Shown here one piece after another: positions 36,915 to 46,820 of a DNA stretch of 64,000 nucleotides. The stretch spans positions 124,001 to 188,000 of the forward strand of contig JAFSEF010000101.1 of NCBI GenBank assembly GCA_017435865.1, read 5' to 3'. The notes beneath the pieces were generated by a model. It had not been told where the DNA came from. It worked only from the letters and a program-made list of their open reading frames with translations, and ran no database searches. The position numbers and the translations under genes were made by a program. The DNA comes from Clostridia bacterium. GTDB taxonomy: Bacteria; Bacillota; Clostridia; Oscillospirales; Acutalibacteraceae. How positions within the stretch are numbered: position 1 is the stretch's first letter; each line of letters begins with the position of its first letter.

Positions 36915-38042
36915 TCAGAATGTTTTACCGCAAATATCGAAATATGCTTTTCTTGTAATCTCAAGCATTGCATCATAATGCTTCTCAATATCAGCGACAA
37001 GAGCAAACTGTGTGCGGCAACGTACAAGATTATGATCTTCATACTTGATACCAAAGTATACATCACCGTCAAGATAGTCGGTAAGAAAACGCATTCCGCA
37101 TTCGAAAGTCATCAATTTTGAAGCAAAAGGCATATAGGCAACTTCTTCTGCCTTCAGACTGTCGCCCGCACTGGTAAGATAACCTCTTGTAAAAGCTTCA
37201 TACAATTCAAGATTCACAGAAACTTTAGAAACATCCTTTTCATCTTCGGCTGCATTGTTTGCACCAAAGCGGATACTGTCCCCGAAATCATACAAAGACA
37301 GACCGGGCATAACCGTGTCAAGGTCAACAATACAAATCGGCTTATTGCTTTCTTTATCAAAAAGAATATTATTCAGCTTCGTATCGTTATGCGTAACGCG
37401 CAACGGGAGCACGCCTTTTTCTATAAGATCAACAAGTACAAAAGCATCATCCTTACGGTTGACAGCAAAAGCGATTTCGTCTCTTACGGAATCGGCACGT
37501 TTTTTTGCATCAAGTTCAACAGAAGCACAAAGATTGGCATATCTCTTCGCTGTGTTATGGAAATTGGGAATCGTTTCATACAGTTTATCTGCAGGAAAAT
37601 CAGCAAGCATATTCTGGAAATTACCGAATGCGAGACCGGCACTGAAAAACATATCACTGTTTTCAATAGAATTCGGTGAATAGGCATTGTCAATATAATT
37701 ATACAACCGCCATGCATCACCTGATGCATCTTTGTAGTAAGTTTCGCCGGTATAGGTAGGCTTTACGAACAAAGTCTCACGATCGGGATCCCCGCCCTGC
37801 ACAATAATCTTATCACGCAAAAAAGAAGTAACGCTTGAAATATTTGCCATCAACTGATCTGCATTCTTAAACACTTCGCGATTGATTCGCTGCAAAAGAT
37901 AGGGAACAATTTTACCTGAGATATTATATTCTACTATATATGTATTATTGATATGGCCCGTCTGAATCAAAGAATAAGAATGAAATGTACCTGCGATCAG
38001 GAATTTCTCTGCAATTTCTCTGATAGTGGTTTCGTTAATCAA
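36915..38042 (-). CDS. APH-fold sugar kinase, N-acetylhexosamine 1-kinase (NahK)-like
   Basis: 375 residues. The start is TTG 38042 with AAAGGCGG upstream; no in-frame ATG fits. Aminoglycoside-phosphotransferase fold: THNDTKLNNIL (catalytic loop, Asp) and IVDLDTVMPG (metal Asp), then LYDFGDSIRFGANN, a pattern shared with NahK-type N-acetylhexosamine 1-kinases (often misnamed mucin desulfatase). It would phosphorylate GlcNAc/GalNAc-like sugars at C1. Cytosolic. Context with glycosidase-like and oxidoreductase genes supports use of host- or plant-derived sugars. Confidence 0.75.
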   Translation of the reverse strand: MINETTIREIAEKFLIAGTFHSYSLIQTGHINNTYIVEYNISGKIVPYLLQRINREVFKNADQLMANISSVTSFLRDKIIVQGGDPDRETLFVKPTYTGETYYKDASGDAWRLYNYIDNAYSPNSIENSDMFFSAGLAFGNFQNMLADFPADKLYETIPNFHNTAKRYANLCASVELDAKKRADSVRDEIAFAVNRKDDAFVLVDLIEKGVLPLRVTHNDTKLNNILFDKESNKPICIVDLDTVMPGLSLYDFGDSIRFGANNAAEDEKDVSKVSVNLELYEAFTRGYLTSAGDSLKAEEVAYMPFASKLMTFECGMRFLTDYLDGDVYFGIKYEDHNLVRCRTQFALVADIEKHYDAMLEITRKAYFDICGKTF

Positions 38043-38074
38043 AAGTACAACCGCCTTTCAAATTGTTTTTACAT

Positions 38075-38103
38075 ATTATACTGTATTACAAAAAATTAGT
38101 CAA
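38075..38103 (-). promoter_or_regulatory. Promoter of the kinase gene
   Basis: Minus-strand TTGACT (38098-38103), 17-bp spacer, TATAAT (38075-38080). Confidence 0.75.
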
Positions 38104-38117
38104 GTTTAAAAAAAAGC

Positions 38118-38146
38118 TTTACATTTTTAAGAAAATAAAGTATGAT
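38118..38146 (+). promoter_or_regulatory. Promoter of the pyrH operon
   Basis: TTTACA (38118-38123), 17-bp spacer, TATGAT (38141-38146). It diverges from the kinase promoter. It makes pyrH the first gene here, separate from the rpsB-tsf genes that often precede it. Confidence 0.7.
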
Positions 38147-38172
38147 AGAAGAAACAAAAGTCGGAGGTCATC

Positions 38173-38877
38173 ATGGCATTAAAATACAAAAGAATTTTAT
38201 TGAAATTAAGCGGTGAAGTGCTCGCCGGTGCCGCAGGTAAAGGAATTGACAATGACACCGTTCGCAATATTTGCACAGTCATTAAAAAGTGTGCTGACGA
38301 AGGATTGCAGATAGGAATTGTGGTTGGCGGCGGAAATTTCTGGCGTGGCCGCACCAGCGGTGACATGGATCGCGTTACTGCTGACAGCATCGGAATGTTA
38401 GCAACCGTTATGAATTCCCTTGCATTGTGCGACGGATTGAGACAACTCGGATGTGAAGCCTGCGTCATGACAAGTGTAGATATGATCCGCGTTGCAGAAC
38501 CTTACAGCAAAAACAAGGCAGAACATCATCTCAACAGAGGCCGCGTAGTTATATTCGGCGGCGGAACAGGAAGTCCCTTCTTCAGTACTGACACTGCTGC
38601 TGCTCTCCGCGGGGTTGAAATTGAAGCAGATATTCTCTTCAAGGCAACCAATGTTGATGGGGTATATGACAAAGATCCCAACAAATTCCCGGATGCAGTT
38701 AAATATGATGTTCTGACTCAGGACGAGATTCTTGAAAAACACCTCGGAGTCATGGACAGTACTGCAGCTGCCATGTGCGGAGACAATCATCTTTCGGTTC
38801 TCGTATTCAATCTTAACGATCCTGAAAACATTTACAGAGCTGTAAACGGTGAAAATATCGGAACAATTGTAAAATAA
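38173..38877 (+). CDS. pyrH: UMP kinase
   Basis: 234 residues. Amino-acid-kinase fold: LKLSGEVLAG (ATP loop), VVGGGNFWRG, FGGGTGSPFFSTDTAAALR and ATNVDGVYDKDP. Phosphorylates UMP to UDP. Followed 25 nt later by frr; the pyrH-frr-uppS-cdsA-dxr-rseP-ispG order is classical in Firmicutes. Ribosome site GGAGG. Confidence 0.97.
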   Translation: MALKYKRILLKLSGEVLAGAAGKGIDNDTVRNICTVIKKCADEGLQIGIVVGGGNFWRGRTSGDMDRVTADSIGMLATVMNSLALCDGLRQLGCEACVMTSVDMIRVAEPYSKNKAEHHLNRGRVVIFGGGTGSPFFSTDTAAALRGVEIEADILFKATNVDGVYDKDPNKFPDAVKYDVLTQDEILEKHLGVMDSTAAAMCGDNHLSVLVFNLNDPENIYRAVNGENIGTIVK

Positions 38878-38902
38878 TCTATATATATCGGAGGTTACTA
38901 TA

Positions 38903-39457
38903 ATGGATACAGTATTCAATCTCACAAAAGAAAGAATGACCAAAACCATCAACGCATTGAACGGTGAATACGGCACCATCCGTGCCGGCAGAGCAAATCC
39001 TGCTGTTCTTGACAAAATTACTGTTGATTATTACGGCACTGCAACCCCTATTCAGCAGCTTGCAACTGTAGCAGTAGCTGAAGCTCGTGTGCTGACTATT
39101 CAGCCTTGGGATGCAACTGCACTCAACAGCATCGAAAAAGCTATTCATGCATCTGATCTCGGCATCAATCCGCAGAATGACGGTCGCATTATCAGACTCA
39201 ACTTCCCTGCACTTACCGAAGAACGTCGTAAGCAGCTGTGCAAAGAAGTTCAGAAAACTGCAGAAGAAAGCAAAGTTGCTTGCCGTCAGATCCGTCGTGA
39301 TTCCATTGAAAAGCTCAAAGCAATGAAAAAGGCTTCTGAAATCACTGAAGATGATCTCAAAAACGGTGAAAACAAAGTTCAGAAGATCACTGATGACTTC
39401 ATCAAGCAGATTGAAAAAATCGCTTCCGACAAAGAAGCAGAAATTATGGAAATCTGA
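38903..39457 (+). CDS. frr: Ribosome recycling factor
   Basis: 184 residues, the usual length. Contains the RAGRANPAVLD helix and the C-terminal charged coiled coil (EKLKAMKKASEITEDD). Splits post-termination ribosomes with EF-G. Ribosome site GGAGG; the stop lies 2 nt before the uppS start. Confidence 0.97.
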   Translation: MDTVFNLTKERMTKTINALNGEYGTIRAGRANPAVLDKITVDYYGTATPIQQLATVAVAEARVLTIQPWDATALNSIEKAIHASDLGINPQNDGRIIRLNFPALTEERRKQLCKEVQKTAEESKVACRQIRRDSIEKLKAMKKASEITEDDLKNGENKVQKITDDFIKQIEKIASDKEAEIMEI

Positions 39458-39459
39458 GT

Positions 39460-40185
39460 ATGGATTATCCCGTATTTTCAGTTCTTCCACGTCATCTTGC
39501 CATTATTATGGATGGCAACGGCAGATGGGCAAAACAACGTGGTTTGCCGCGTAGCGAAGGACACAAAAAAGGTAGCGAAGTATTCCGGAAGATCGGCGAA
39601 TATGCCGGCAATATCGGCATCCGTCATCTGACTTTTTATGCTTTTTCAACCGAAAACTGGAATCGTCCCGAAAATGAAGTCAACGCACTTATGAATCTTT
39701 TTGACAGTTTCCTGGGCGAAGCCATTGAACGATTGGATGAAAACCTTGAAAAAGGTATTCGTCTTCGTTTTCTTGGCGACAAAAACGGCGTTCCTGCTGA
39801 GCTTCGTGCACTGATGGATTATGTTGAAGAGCAAACAAAAGATTGTGATAAGACATTTTTGAACATTGCAATTAACTATGGCGGACAACAGGAAATTACA
39901 CAAGCTGTTCAAAGAATTGCACAGAATGTCAAGGATAACAATTTAAAACTTGAAGAGATCACACCTGAGCTTATTTCATCTTATCTTTACACCGCAGAAC
40001 AGCCTGATCCTGATCTTATTATTCGTCCGAGTGGTGAACTCAGACTATCAAACTTCTTAACTTTTCAATCTGCTTATTCAGAATTTTGGTTTTCTGATGT
40101 TCTTTGGCCCGATTTTACCGAAGAGACTCTCAATGAAGCATTGGCAGATTTTGAAAAACGCAACCGCAGATTCGGCGGCATATAA
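39460..40185 (+). CDS. uppS: Isoprenyl (undecaprenyl) diphosphate synthase
   Basis: 241 residues. IIMDGNGRWAKQRG carries the catalytic Asp; RPSGELRLSNF and FSDVLWPDF are the C-terminal signature. Makes the C55 lipid carrier for peptidoglycan from isopentenyl units, in the same operon as two genes of the MEP pathway that supplies them. Possibly coupled to frr because only 2 nt separate them. Confidence 0.96.
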   Translation: MDYPVFSVLPRHLAIIMDGNGRWAKQRGLPRSEGHKKGSEVFRKIGEYAGNIGIRHLTFYAFSTENWNRPENEVNALMNLFDSFLGEAIERLDENLEKGIRLRFLGDKNGVPAELRALMDYVEEQTKDCDKTFLNIAINYGGQQEITQAVQRIAQNVKDNNLKLEEITPELISSYLYTAEQPDPDLIIRPSGELRLSNFLTFQSAYSEFWFSDVLWPDFTEETLNEALADFEKRNRRFGGI

Positions 40186-40192
40186 AATATTC

Positions 40193-40217
40193 AAGCGGAC
40201 GTAACCTGCGTCCGCTT
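40193..40217 (+). terminator. Hairpin between uppS and cdsA
   Basis: Perfect 9-bp stem AAGCGGACG / CGTCCGCTT with a 7-nt loop, followed by ATTCCCTATTATT. The T-run is weak, so partial termination or mRNA processing is possible. Confidence 0.5.
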
Positions 40218-40267
40218 ATTCCCTATTATTAAGATGAATTATTTATGATTTACCGGAGGATGTTTCC

Positions 40268-41143
40268 ATGTCTAAAAAAGTAGTACCGGCACTCATTGCT
40301 CTTGTTATTGCTCTTGCCTGGCTGTGCAGTGCTTTTGTTCCGTTCCCTGTATTTGCAATCATAGTCGGCATAGTTGCAGCAATTGCAGTATATGAAGTAG
40401 AAAATGCAATCGGCATGAAATTCAAACCTATACAAATTATAACTATGCTCTATGCTGCTGCTGGACCCATAGTAGCAAACTTTATAAACAAAATTAACTT
40501 TCCGTTTGCTGCTGTCACTACACTGTTTGTTGTAACGATTCTGATTCTGATGGTCATCAAACACGATAAAAACAAGTTTCAGACCGTGGCAACTTCAGTT
40601 TTTGCAAGCATCTGTCTTTCTTACGGATTTTCAACCGTTGTTCTCATTCGTGATTTATACACAACCTATGCAGATGTGTTCAGCAACAAAAAACCTTATG
40701 CCGTTTTCTTCCTTTTATTGTCATTCTTCTGTGCATGGATGACAGATGCCATGGCATTTTTCGCAGGAAGCTTTTTCGGAAAACATAAAATGTGCCCGAA
40801 AATCAGTCCCAATAAGACAATTGAAGGTGCCATCGGCGGTGTTTTAAGCAATGCAATTCTCACGCTCATCTTACTGACGATCTTCAGACACTTTTTCGAT
40901 GTACAGGTTGGATATCTTTTCACGGCTCTTGTCAGCATTGTGCTTTCTGTTGTCAGTATCTTCGGCGATCTTGCTGCTTCCGTTATCAAAAGACAGAGCG
41001 GCATCAAAGATTTCGGCAACCTGATTCCCGGCACCGGCGGCATCATGGATCGTTTTGACAGTGCTTTATTTGTTCTGCCGCTATTGTATGGCATTATCAA
41101 GGTCTGCATTGAAAACGGTGCAAGCAATTTTATCTTTTCTTAA
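40268..41143 (+). CDS. cdsA: Phosphatidate cytidylyltransferase
   Basis: 291 residues with about eight membrane helices. The C-terminal signature KRQSGIKDFGNLIPGTGG, then IMDRFDS is diagnostic. Makes CDP-diacylglycerol for phospholipid synthesis at the membrane. Ribosome site GGAGG 7-8 nt before ATG. Confidence 0.96.
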   Translation: MSKKVVPALIALVIALAWLCSAFVPFPVFAIIVGIVAAIAVYEVENAIGMKFKPIQIITMLYAAAGPIVANFINKINFPFAAVTTLFVVTILILMVIKHDKNKFQTVATSVFASICLSYGFSTVVLIRDLYTTYADVFSNKKPYAVFFLLLSFFCAWMTDAMAFFAGSFFGKHKMCPKISPNKTIEGAIGGVLSNAILTLILLTIFRHFFDVQVGYLFTALVSIVLSVVSIFGDLAASVIKRQSGIKDFGNLIPGTGGIMDRFDSALFVLPLLYGIIKVCIENGASNFIFS

Positions 41144-41168
41144 GATTCATATGCTATAAGGTGATATA

Positions 41169-42317
41169 ATGAAACATATTTCGATATTAGGTTCTACCGG
41201 TTCAATCGGCGTACAAGCTCTTGATGTCGCAGAGAAACACAATTATCGTGTTACGGCCCTTACAGCAAACACGGATTATAAAAAACTGGAAGAACAAATA
41301 AGAAAATTCAAACCTGCCCTTGCAGCACTTGCTGATGAAGATAGTGCAAAAGAATTAAAAATCAGAGTATCTGACACTGACACAAAAATTCTTGCCGGCA
41401 CTCAGGGTGTGTGCGAATGTGCAGCAGCAACTGATGCTGAGATTTGTCTGAACGCAATTGTTGGCATGGCAGGTCTGCGACCGACGCTGTCTGCACTGAA
41501 TGCAAAAAAGACATTGGCATTGGCAAACAAAGAATCTTTGGTTGCAGGCGGCAATCTTGTGAAAGATACAGCAAAAAAGAATAATGTACCGATTCTGCCT
41601 GTTGATAGCGAACATTCTGCAATATTTCAGTCTTTGCTCGCATCCCCGTCAAACAAAGGACTTCGCAAAATCATTCTTACAGCATCCGGAGGTCCTTTCT
41701 TCGGTAAATCACGCTCTGAATTAGAAAAAGTAACAATTCAGGATGCACTCAAACATCCGAATTGGAGCATGGGAGCAAAAATTACAGTGGATTCCGCTAC
41801 CATGTTCAACAAAGGACTTGAACTGATTGAAGCTTGCCACTTATTTGATGTCACTCCAGACAAAGTTGATATCATTGTTCACAGGGAAAGTATTCTTCAC
41901 TCGGCTGTTGAATTTGTTGACGGTGCGGTAATTGCTCAATTAGGTGTACCCGATATGCGAATCCCCATCCAATTTGCACTGACATACCCTGAGAGATTTG
42001 AATCTCCTTCCGAGAGTATTGACTTTGCAAAACTCGCTGCAATGACATTCTATAAGCCTGATGAAGATACTTTTGATTGTCTATCTATTTGCAGAACAGC
42101 ATATAATATGGGTGGTTTGTATCCGACTGCAGTCAATGCTGCCAACGAGGAAGCAAACAGACTCTTCCGTGAAGGAAAAATCAAATTCCTTGAAATCGGT
42201 GAGCTGATCAGAACCGCATTTGCTCTCGATTGCAGCACTAAGGCTTATACATTGGAAGAAATTGAAAATACTGAATATGCCGCAAGAGAAAAAGTAAGAG
42301 TCACTGCAGGCATATGA
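41169..42317 (+). CDS. dxr: 1-deoxy-D-xylulose 5-phosphate reductoisomerase
   Basis: 382 residues. NADPH site GSTGSIGVQAL; active-site segments PVDSEHSAIFQ and HPNWSMGAKITVDS, then ATMFNKGLE. First committed step of the MEP isoprenoid pathway; ispG lies two genes downstream. Confidence 0.97.
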   Translation: MKHISILGSTGSIGVQALDVAEKHNYRVTALTANTDYKKLEEQIRKFKPALAALADEDSAKELKIRVSDTDTKILAGTQGVCECAAATDAEICLNAIVGMAGLRPTLSALNAKKTLALANKESLVAGGNLVKDTAKKNNVPILPVDSEHSAIFQSLLASPSNKGLRKIILTASGGPFFGKSRSELEKVTIQDALKHPNWSMGAKITVDSATMFNKGLELIEACHLFDVTPDKVDIIVHRESILHSAVEFVDGAVIAQLGVPDMRIPIQFALTYPERFESPSESIDFAKLAAMTFYKPDEDTFDCLSICRTAYNMGGLYPTAVNAANEEANRLFREGKIKFLEIGELIRTAFALDCSTKAYTLEEIENTEYAAREKVRVTAGI

Positions 42318-42334
42318 AATGAAGGTGTCCTTTT

Positions 42335-43510
42335 TTGTCCTCTTTATTTGATTTATTCGGTTCTTTGTGGAACAAGTCCTGGCCGTTTATCATCGCAATT
42401 CTTTTTTTCGGTGTTATCATCGCATTGCATGAATTTGGTCACTTCATAACAGCGAAATTATTCAAGGTTCGCGTCAATGAGTTCGCCATAGGAATGGGGC
42501 CGGCTCTTTTCAAAAAGCGTCCCGGCACTAAAATAAAATTCTTCCATCAGATTCTCAAAGAAAACAAGCTAAAAAAGAAGAATCAAGAGGAAGAAGACGA
42601 TGAAACGCCAATACGTTATGAAGGCAGTGCCGAAACAGAGTATTCTCTTCGGATTTTACCTATAGGCGGCTATTGTGCTTTGGAAGGTGAAAACGGCGAT
42701 TCGAAAGACGCAGCTGCATTCAGCAGCAAAAAGCCTTGGAAACGTTTTATTATTCTCGCAGCAGGTGCAACACTTAATATCCTTTTGGGATTGTTGCTCA
42801 TTTCCGTAATGCTGTTTATCGACGGTTCCGTGCTGACAAATGAAATCAGTTACGTTTCTCCTGCGGTTGAGCAAAGCGAAGAAAGTCTGCAGGTTGGCGA
42901 CAAGATCATAAAAATAGACGATACCCGCGTATTTTCTACCAGGGATCTGTCTTATTGCCTGTTCTATCGCACAGATGCTGACGGATCTGATATCACCGTC
43001 AAAAGAAACAATGAAATCATCACAGTCAACAACTTTCTTTTTGATGATTCAGAGAACGCTGAAGCTACCTATTTTGCCATAACAGAAGAAGATATCAGCT
43101 TTCTGAATTGCGGAATACACTCTGTCAGAGAATGCATGGCAATGGGAAAACTTGTTTTTCTCAGTCTCATTGATATGTTCAGCGGTCAATACGGTCTTGA
43201 CGATCTTTCGGGGCCGATAGGCACAGTAAATATTGTCGCAGAAGCCACAACGACCGCAGTTGCCGATAAGGACTATTCCGGCATTCTCTTTTTACTTGCG
43301 TTTATTACCGTAAATATCGGCATTGTCAACCTCATGCCATTGCCGGCACTTGACGGCGGAAGACTCTTTTTCGTTCTCATTGAAATGATTATCAGAAAAC
43401 CTGTTCCGCAAAAATTTGAAGCAATTGTACACGCTGTCGGCATGATTCTTTTGCTTGCATTGATGGCACTTATAAGTTTTAACGATATTAAAAATTTGAT
43501 TGTGAATTGA
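42335..43510 (+). CDS. rseP: Site-2 membrane metalloprotease (RseP family)
   Basis: 391 residues. The start is TTG 42335, 7 nt after GAAGGTG. HEFGH in the first helix (ALHEFGHFITAKLF) and LMPLPALDGGRL near the C-terminus form the zinc site; a PDZ domain lies between. A charged insert (KKKNQEEEDDETP) follows the second segment. Cleaves anti-sigma factors and signal-peptide remnants inside the membrane. Confidence 0.95.
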   Translation: MSSLFDLFGSLWNKSWPFIIAILFFGVIIALHEFGHFITAKLFKVRVNEFAIGMGPALFKKRPGTKIKFFHQILKENKLKKKNQEEEDDETPIRYEGSAETEYSLRILPIGGYCALEGENGDSKDAAAFSSKKPWKRFIILAAGATLNILLGLLLISVMLFIDGSVLTNEISYVSPAVEQSEESLQVGDKIIKIDDTRVFSTRDLSYCLFYRTDADGSDITVKRNNEIITVNNFLFDDSENAEATYFAITEEDISFLNCGIHSVRECMAMGKLVFLSLIDMFSGQYGLDDLSGPIGTVNIVAEATTTAVADKDYSGILFLLAFITVNIGIVNLMPLPALDGGRLFFVLIEMIIRKPVPQKFEAIVHAVGMILLLALMALISFNDIKNLIVN

Positions 43511-44562
43511 TGAGTATGAGAGTTATTAAAAAAGAAATTAATATTGGCGGAATAACAATCGGCGGCAATCATCCGGTTGCCGTACAGTCTATGTTGAACA
43601 CGGACTCCGAAGATAAGGAAGCTTGTGTTAATCAGGCTCTTGCATTGGAAAAAGCAGGCTGTCAGATCATCCGCATTTCGGTTCCCACCAAAAAGTCACT
43701 TGAGTCTGTATATGCACTGAAAGAAAGCTTGACCATACCTGTTGTTGCTGACATTCATTTTGATTATCAGCTTGCTTGCGAAAGTGTTGCAGCAGGTATT
43801 GATAAGATCAGAATCAATCCCGGTAATATCGGTTCGGATGATCGAGTTAAGATTGTTGCAAACACTTGCAAAAATGCAGGAGTGCCGATAAGAATCGGTG
43901 TCAACTCCGGTTCTCTTGAAAAGTCAATCCTCAGCAAATACGGTTCACCGACTCCCGAAGCACTTGTTGAAAGTGCATTGTATCATGCATCATTGCTTGA
44001 AAAATTTGATTTTGATGATATTGTTATCTCTATTAAATCGTCTGATGTTGTCAGAACACGGGATGCATATCGCTTATTATCATCAAAATGCAACTACCCT
44101 CTTCACGTTGGTGTTACGGAAGCCGGAACCAGTACAATGGGTCTGATTAAATCAGCCGCCGGAATCGGTGCACTTCTGATGGACGGCATCGGTGACACAA
44201 TCCGAGTTTCATTAACTGCGGACCCCATTGAAGAAATTGCAGCCGGTTTCAATATTCTTAAAGCAGTCGGTCGCGGTCGCGATGGTGTTACAATTGTCTC
44301 CTGTCCGACTTGCGGAAGAACAAAAATCGATCTGATCGGTCTTGCCAACAAAGTTGAAAATGCACTTGCAAGCTGCAATAAAAACATAAAGGTCGCCGTT
44401 ATGGGGTGTGCGGTAAACGGCCCCGGTGAAGCAAAAGAAGCAGATATCGGCATTGCAGGCGGTGACGGATGCGGACTCATTTTCAAAAAAGGAGTTATCT
44501 TAAGAAAGGTACCGGAAGAAGCAATTTTTGACGAGTTATTAAAAGAAATAGAACTTTTATAA
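43510..44562 (+). CDS. ispG: 4-hydroxy-3-methylbut-2-enyl diphosphate synthase
   Basis: 350 residues from ATG 43510, which shares TGATG with the rseP stop; ATG 43516 is an alternative. N-terminal TIM barrel (QSMLNTDSEDKEA) and C-terminal 4Fe-4S domain with SCPTCGR and GCAVNGPGEA. MEP pathway enzyme needing reduced ferredoxin or flavodoxin. Confidence 0.96.
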   Translation: MSMRVIKKEINIGGITIGGNHPVAVQSMLNTDSEDKEACVNQALALEKAGCQIIRISVPTKKSLESVYALKESLTIPVVADIHFDYQLACESVAAGIDKIRINPGNIGSDDRVKIVANTCKNAGVPIRIGVNSGSLEKSILSKYGSPTPEALVESALYHASLLEKFDFDDIVISIKSSDVVRTRDAYRLLSSKCNYPLHVGVTEAGTSTMGLIKSAAGIGALLMDGIGDTIRVSLTADPIEEIAAGFNILKAVGRGRDGVTIVSCPTCGRTKIDLIGLANKVENALASCNKNIKVAVMGCAVNGPGEAKEADIGIAGGDGCGLIFKKGVILRKVPEEAIFDELLKEIELL

Positions 44563-44575
44563 CGGAGGAAACATA

Positions 44576-46816
44576 ATGCAGACAATCAAAAAGACATTCA
44601 GCCTTTTTCTTGTTCTCTCTGTATTTCTCAGCTGTTGTTCTATACATTTATTCCCTGTACATACAGTTGCTGCACAGACCTATAAAACAGGTCACTACAC
44701 TGTAAACAATTTATTGAATTTCAGAAGCGGCCCTTCAACGGAAACTGAAAGGGTCTATTCTTCTTATAATTCAACAACCCCTATTTATGCAAAAAAAGAT
44801 GCCCGCGTACTTGTTACAAAAATTGACGGTGATTGGGGTTACACGTATCTGGAAGGAAAACCGGGTTGGATCAACCTTTCTTATTGCACATACATTAACT
44901 CTTACACTCCGCTGACAGACAAGAAGTCATTGATAGTTGATATCAGCCAATGGCAATATGACACTCTGTTCGATTGGAATCAAATGAAAGCTGACGGTGT
45001 GACAGGTGTCATTCTGCGTGTCGGCGGAAGATATTCCTATTCCGACGGCAGTGGTTCCATTTATGAAGACAGCCGAGTACGCCAACATTATAGCAATGCA
45101 AAAGCCGCCGGTCTGGATGTAGGTCTTTATTTCTTCAGTTATGCAATGACAGCTGCAGGAGCCGCTGAAGAAGCGCAGTTCTGTATTGATAAAATCAAAG
45201 AATACGGCTTTGAATGTACTTTGCCGATCTACATCGACCTTGAAGATTACTCACCGGATACATCACATTTTGATGCAGGCAAAGCAACCAATGCGATTAT
45301 CATAGATTCTTTTTGTTCTACGCTTGAAAATGCAGGTTACTATACAGGATTATATACGAATCTATACTTTATGAACAACGTAATTGATACAGCTGTTCTT
45401 GAAAACAGAAGTATATGGTTTGCACAGTATAACGAAACCTGCACATACGAAGGACGATACGATCTTTGGCAATATTCCTGTACAAGCTATTTTTCCGGAT
45501 ACTCAGGCGGTCCGTTGGATGCAAACTATTGTTATCGTGATTATCCTGCATTTATCAAAGCCAACGGATACAACGGCTTCAAAGTAACAGAAACACCGGA
45601 AGAACCTGACGAACCGGATGAACCTGATAATCCTGAAGCACCTGACGATCCGCCATTTGAAGGTATAGAAGTTCACGAGCACAAACAAGGAAATGAAATC
45701 ACACATAAAGCAAGTTGTGTGCAATACGGCAACAAAACTGCCAACTGCAGCGACCCGAATTGCGGTGCTCTCTTGAAAAATTCACTTATCTCCCCAACCG
45801 GACATGCTGTCAGAAAAGCGTATACTGTAGGCGATGCACCTGTTGCAGGTGAAAGTATAACAAAATACAGCAATGCAATTGATCTGATTTCTGAACTTGA
45901 CACGTTGAACGCATATACTGAAATCTCAGCAAGCGGCGGCAATCTGATTTCTTATTGTACCACATGCAATATGATTATCAGCAGCTACAGGATTGATCCT
46001 TATTCAGTATGTTTTCATGAATACAATATGACTGCTGCCAATTATAAAACAACAAATCTGATGTATTTCAGAACGGGCCCCACAACCTCATTCAGGAATA
46101 TAACAGATTCATACGGTAATGATGTTTATATAGAAAAAGATTATACTCTGAATATTTATTTTGAAATCGGACTTTGGGGATACACATCTTATAAGGGTTA
46201 TTACGGATGGATATATCTTCCCTACACAACCTTTATCTCACCTGCTGTTTATTATTATCCTACGACAAAAACAAACCCGAGCTGTACTACAGAGGGCAAA
46301 TCTCTTTACGCTTGCAGACATTGCAAGAAAACCACATACAGTACTGTTGATCCGATTCTCAGACATACAGCAGGAACACCGGTAATTACAAGCGGAAGTT
46401 GCAGATCGTACAGTTATTCAACAATCTACTGTAAAACCTGTGATGAGAGAATCAGTTACACAGTCGGCTCATTAGGAACCCATGTTTATAACATGCAGGT
46501 CAGCAAAGAACCATCCAATACCACATTCGGCAAAGCAGACATAAAATGCTATTATTGCAACAAAGGCGGAACTGTAACACTGCCGTCATTACTTATGTGT
46601 GATTGCGATAGTGATGGTAAAATCACAGCAGCTGATGCTCGCAGTACGCTTAGATTTTCAGTCGGCATGGATTCTGAAAAACTAACAAGTGCAATGATTA
46701 AGAGATTGGATACAGACAACAGCGGATCTGTCAATGCAGCAGACGCAAGAAATATTCTGCGAATCTCTGTTCAGTTGACTTTACTTGAAGATTTATTGCT
46801 TAAATATTATTCATAA
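44576..46816 (+). CDS. Secreted GH25 lysozyme with SH3 domains and C-terminal dockerin
   Basis: 746 residues from ATG 44576 behind GGAGG, 13 nt past ispG. Signal peptide about 1-34. SH3-like domain 1 (LLNFRSGPSTETERVY), then a GH25 muramidase (LIVDISQWQYD with the first Asp, IYIDLEDY with the Asp/Glu pair) at about 120-320. An acidic Pro linker (EEPDEPDEPDNPEAPDDPP) comes next, then a second SH3-like domain (YFRTGPTTSFRNI). The last 75 residues are a type I dockerin with two calcium loops (CDCDSDGKITAADAR and DTDNSGSVNAADAR). Cell-wall hydrolase that can dock to a cohesin. Confidence 0.88.
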   Translation: MQTIKKTFSLFLVLSVFLSCCSIHLFPVHTVAAQTYKTGHYTVNNLLNFRSGPSTETERVYSSYNSTTPIYAKKDARVLVTKIDGDWGYTYLEGKPGWINLSYCTYINSYTPLTDKKSLIVDISQWQYDTLFDWNQMKADGVTGVILRVGGRYSYSDGSGSIYEDSRVRQHYSNAKAAGLDVGLYFFSYAMTAAGAAEEAQFCIDKIKEYGFECTLPIYIDLEDYSPDTSHFDAGKATNAIIIDSFCSTLENAGYYTGLYTNLYFMNNVIDTAVLENRSIWFAQYNETCTYEGRYDLWQYSCTSYFSGYSGGPLDANYCYRDYPAFIKANGYNGFKVTETPEEPDEPDEPDNPEAPDDPPFEGIEVHEHKQGNEITHKASCVQYGNKTANCSDPNCGALLKNSLISPTGHAVRKAYTVGDAPVAGESITKYSNAIDLISELDTLNAYTEISASGGNLISYCTTCNMIISSYRIDPYSVCFHEYNMTAANYKTTNLMYFRTGPTTSFRNITDSYGNDVYIEKDYTLNIYFEIGLWGYTSYKGYYGWIYLPYTTFISPAVYYYPTTKTNPSCTTEGKSLYACRHCKKTTYSTVDPILRHTAGTPVITSGSCRSYSYSTIYCKTCDERISYTVGSLGTHVYNMQVSKEPSNTTFGKADIKCYYCNKGGTVTLPSLLMCDCDSDGKITAADARSTLRFSVGMDSEKLTSAMIKRLDTDNSGSVNAADARNILRISVQLTLLEDLLLKYYS

Positions 46817-46820
46817 ATAA

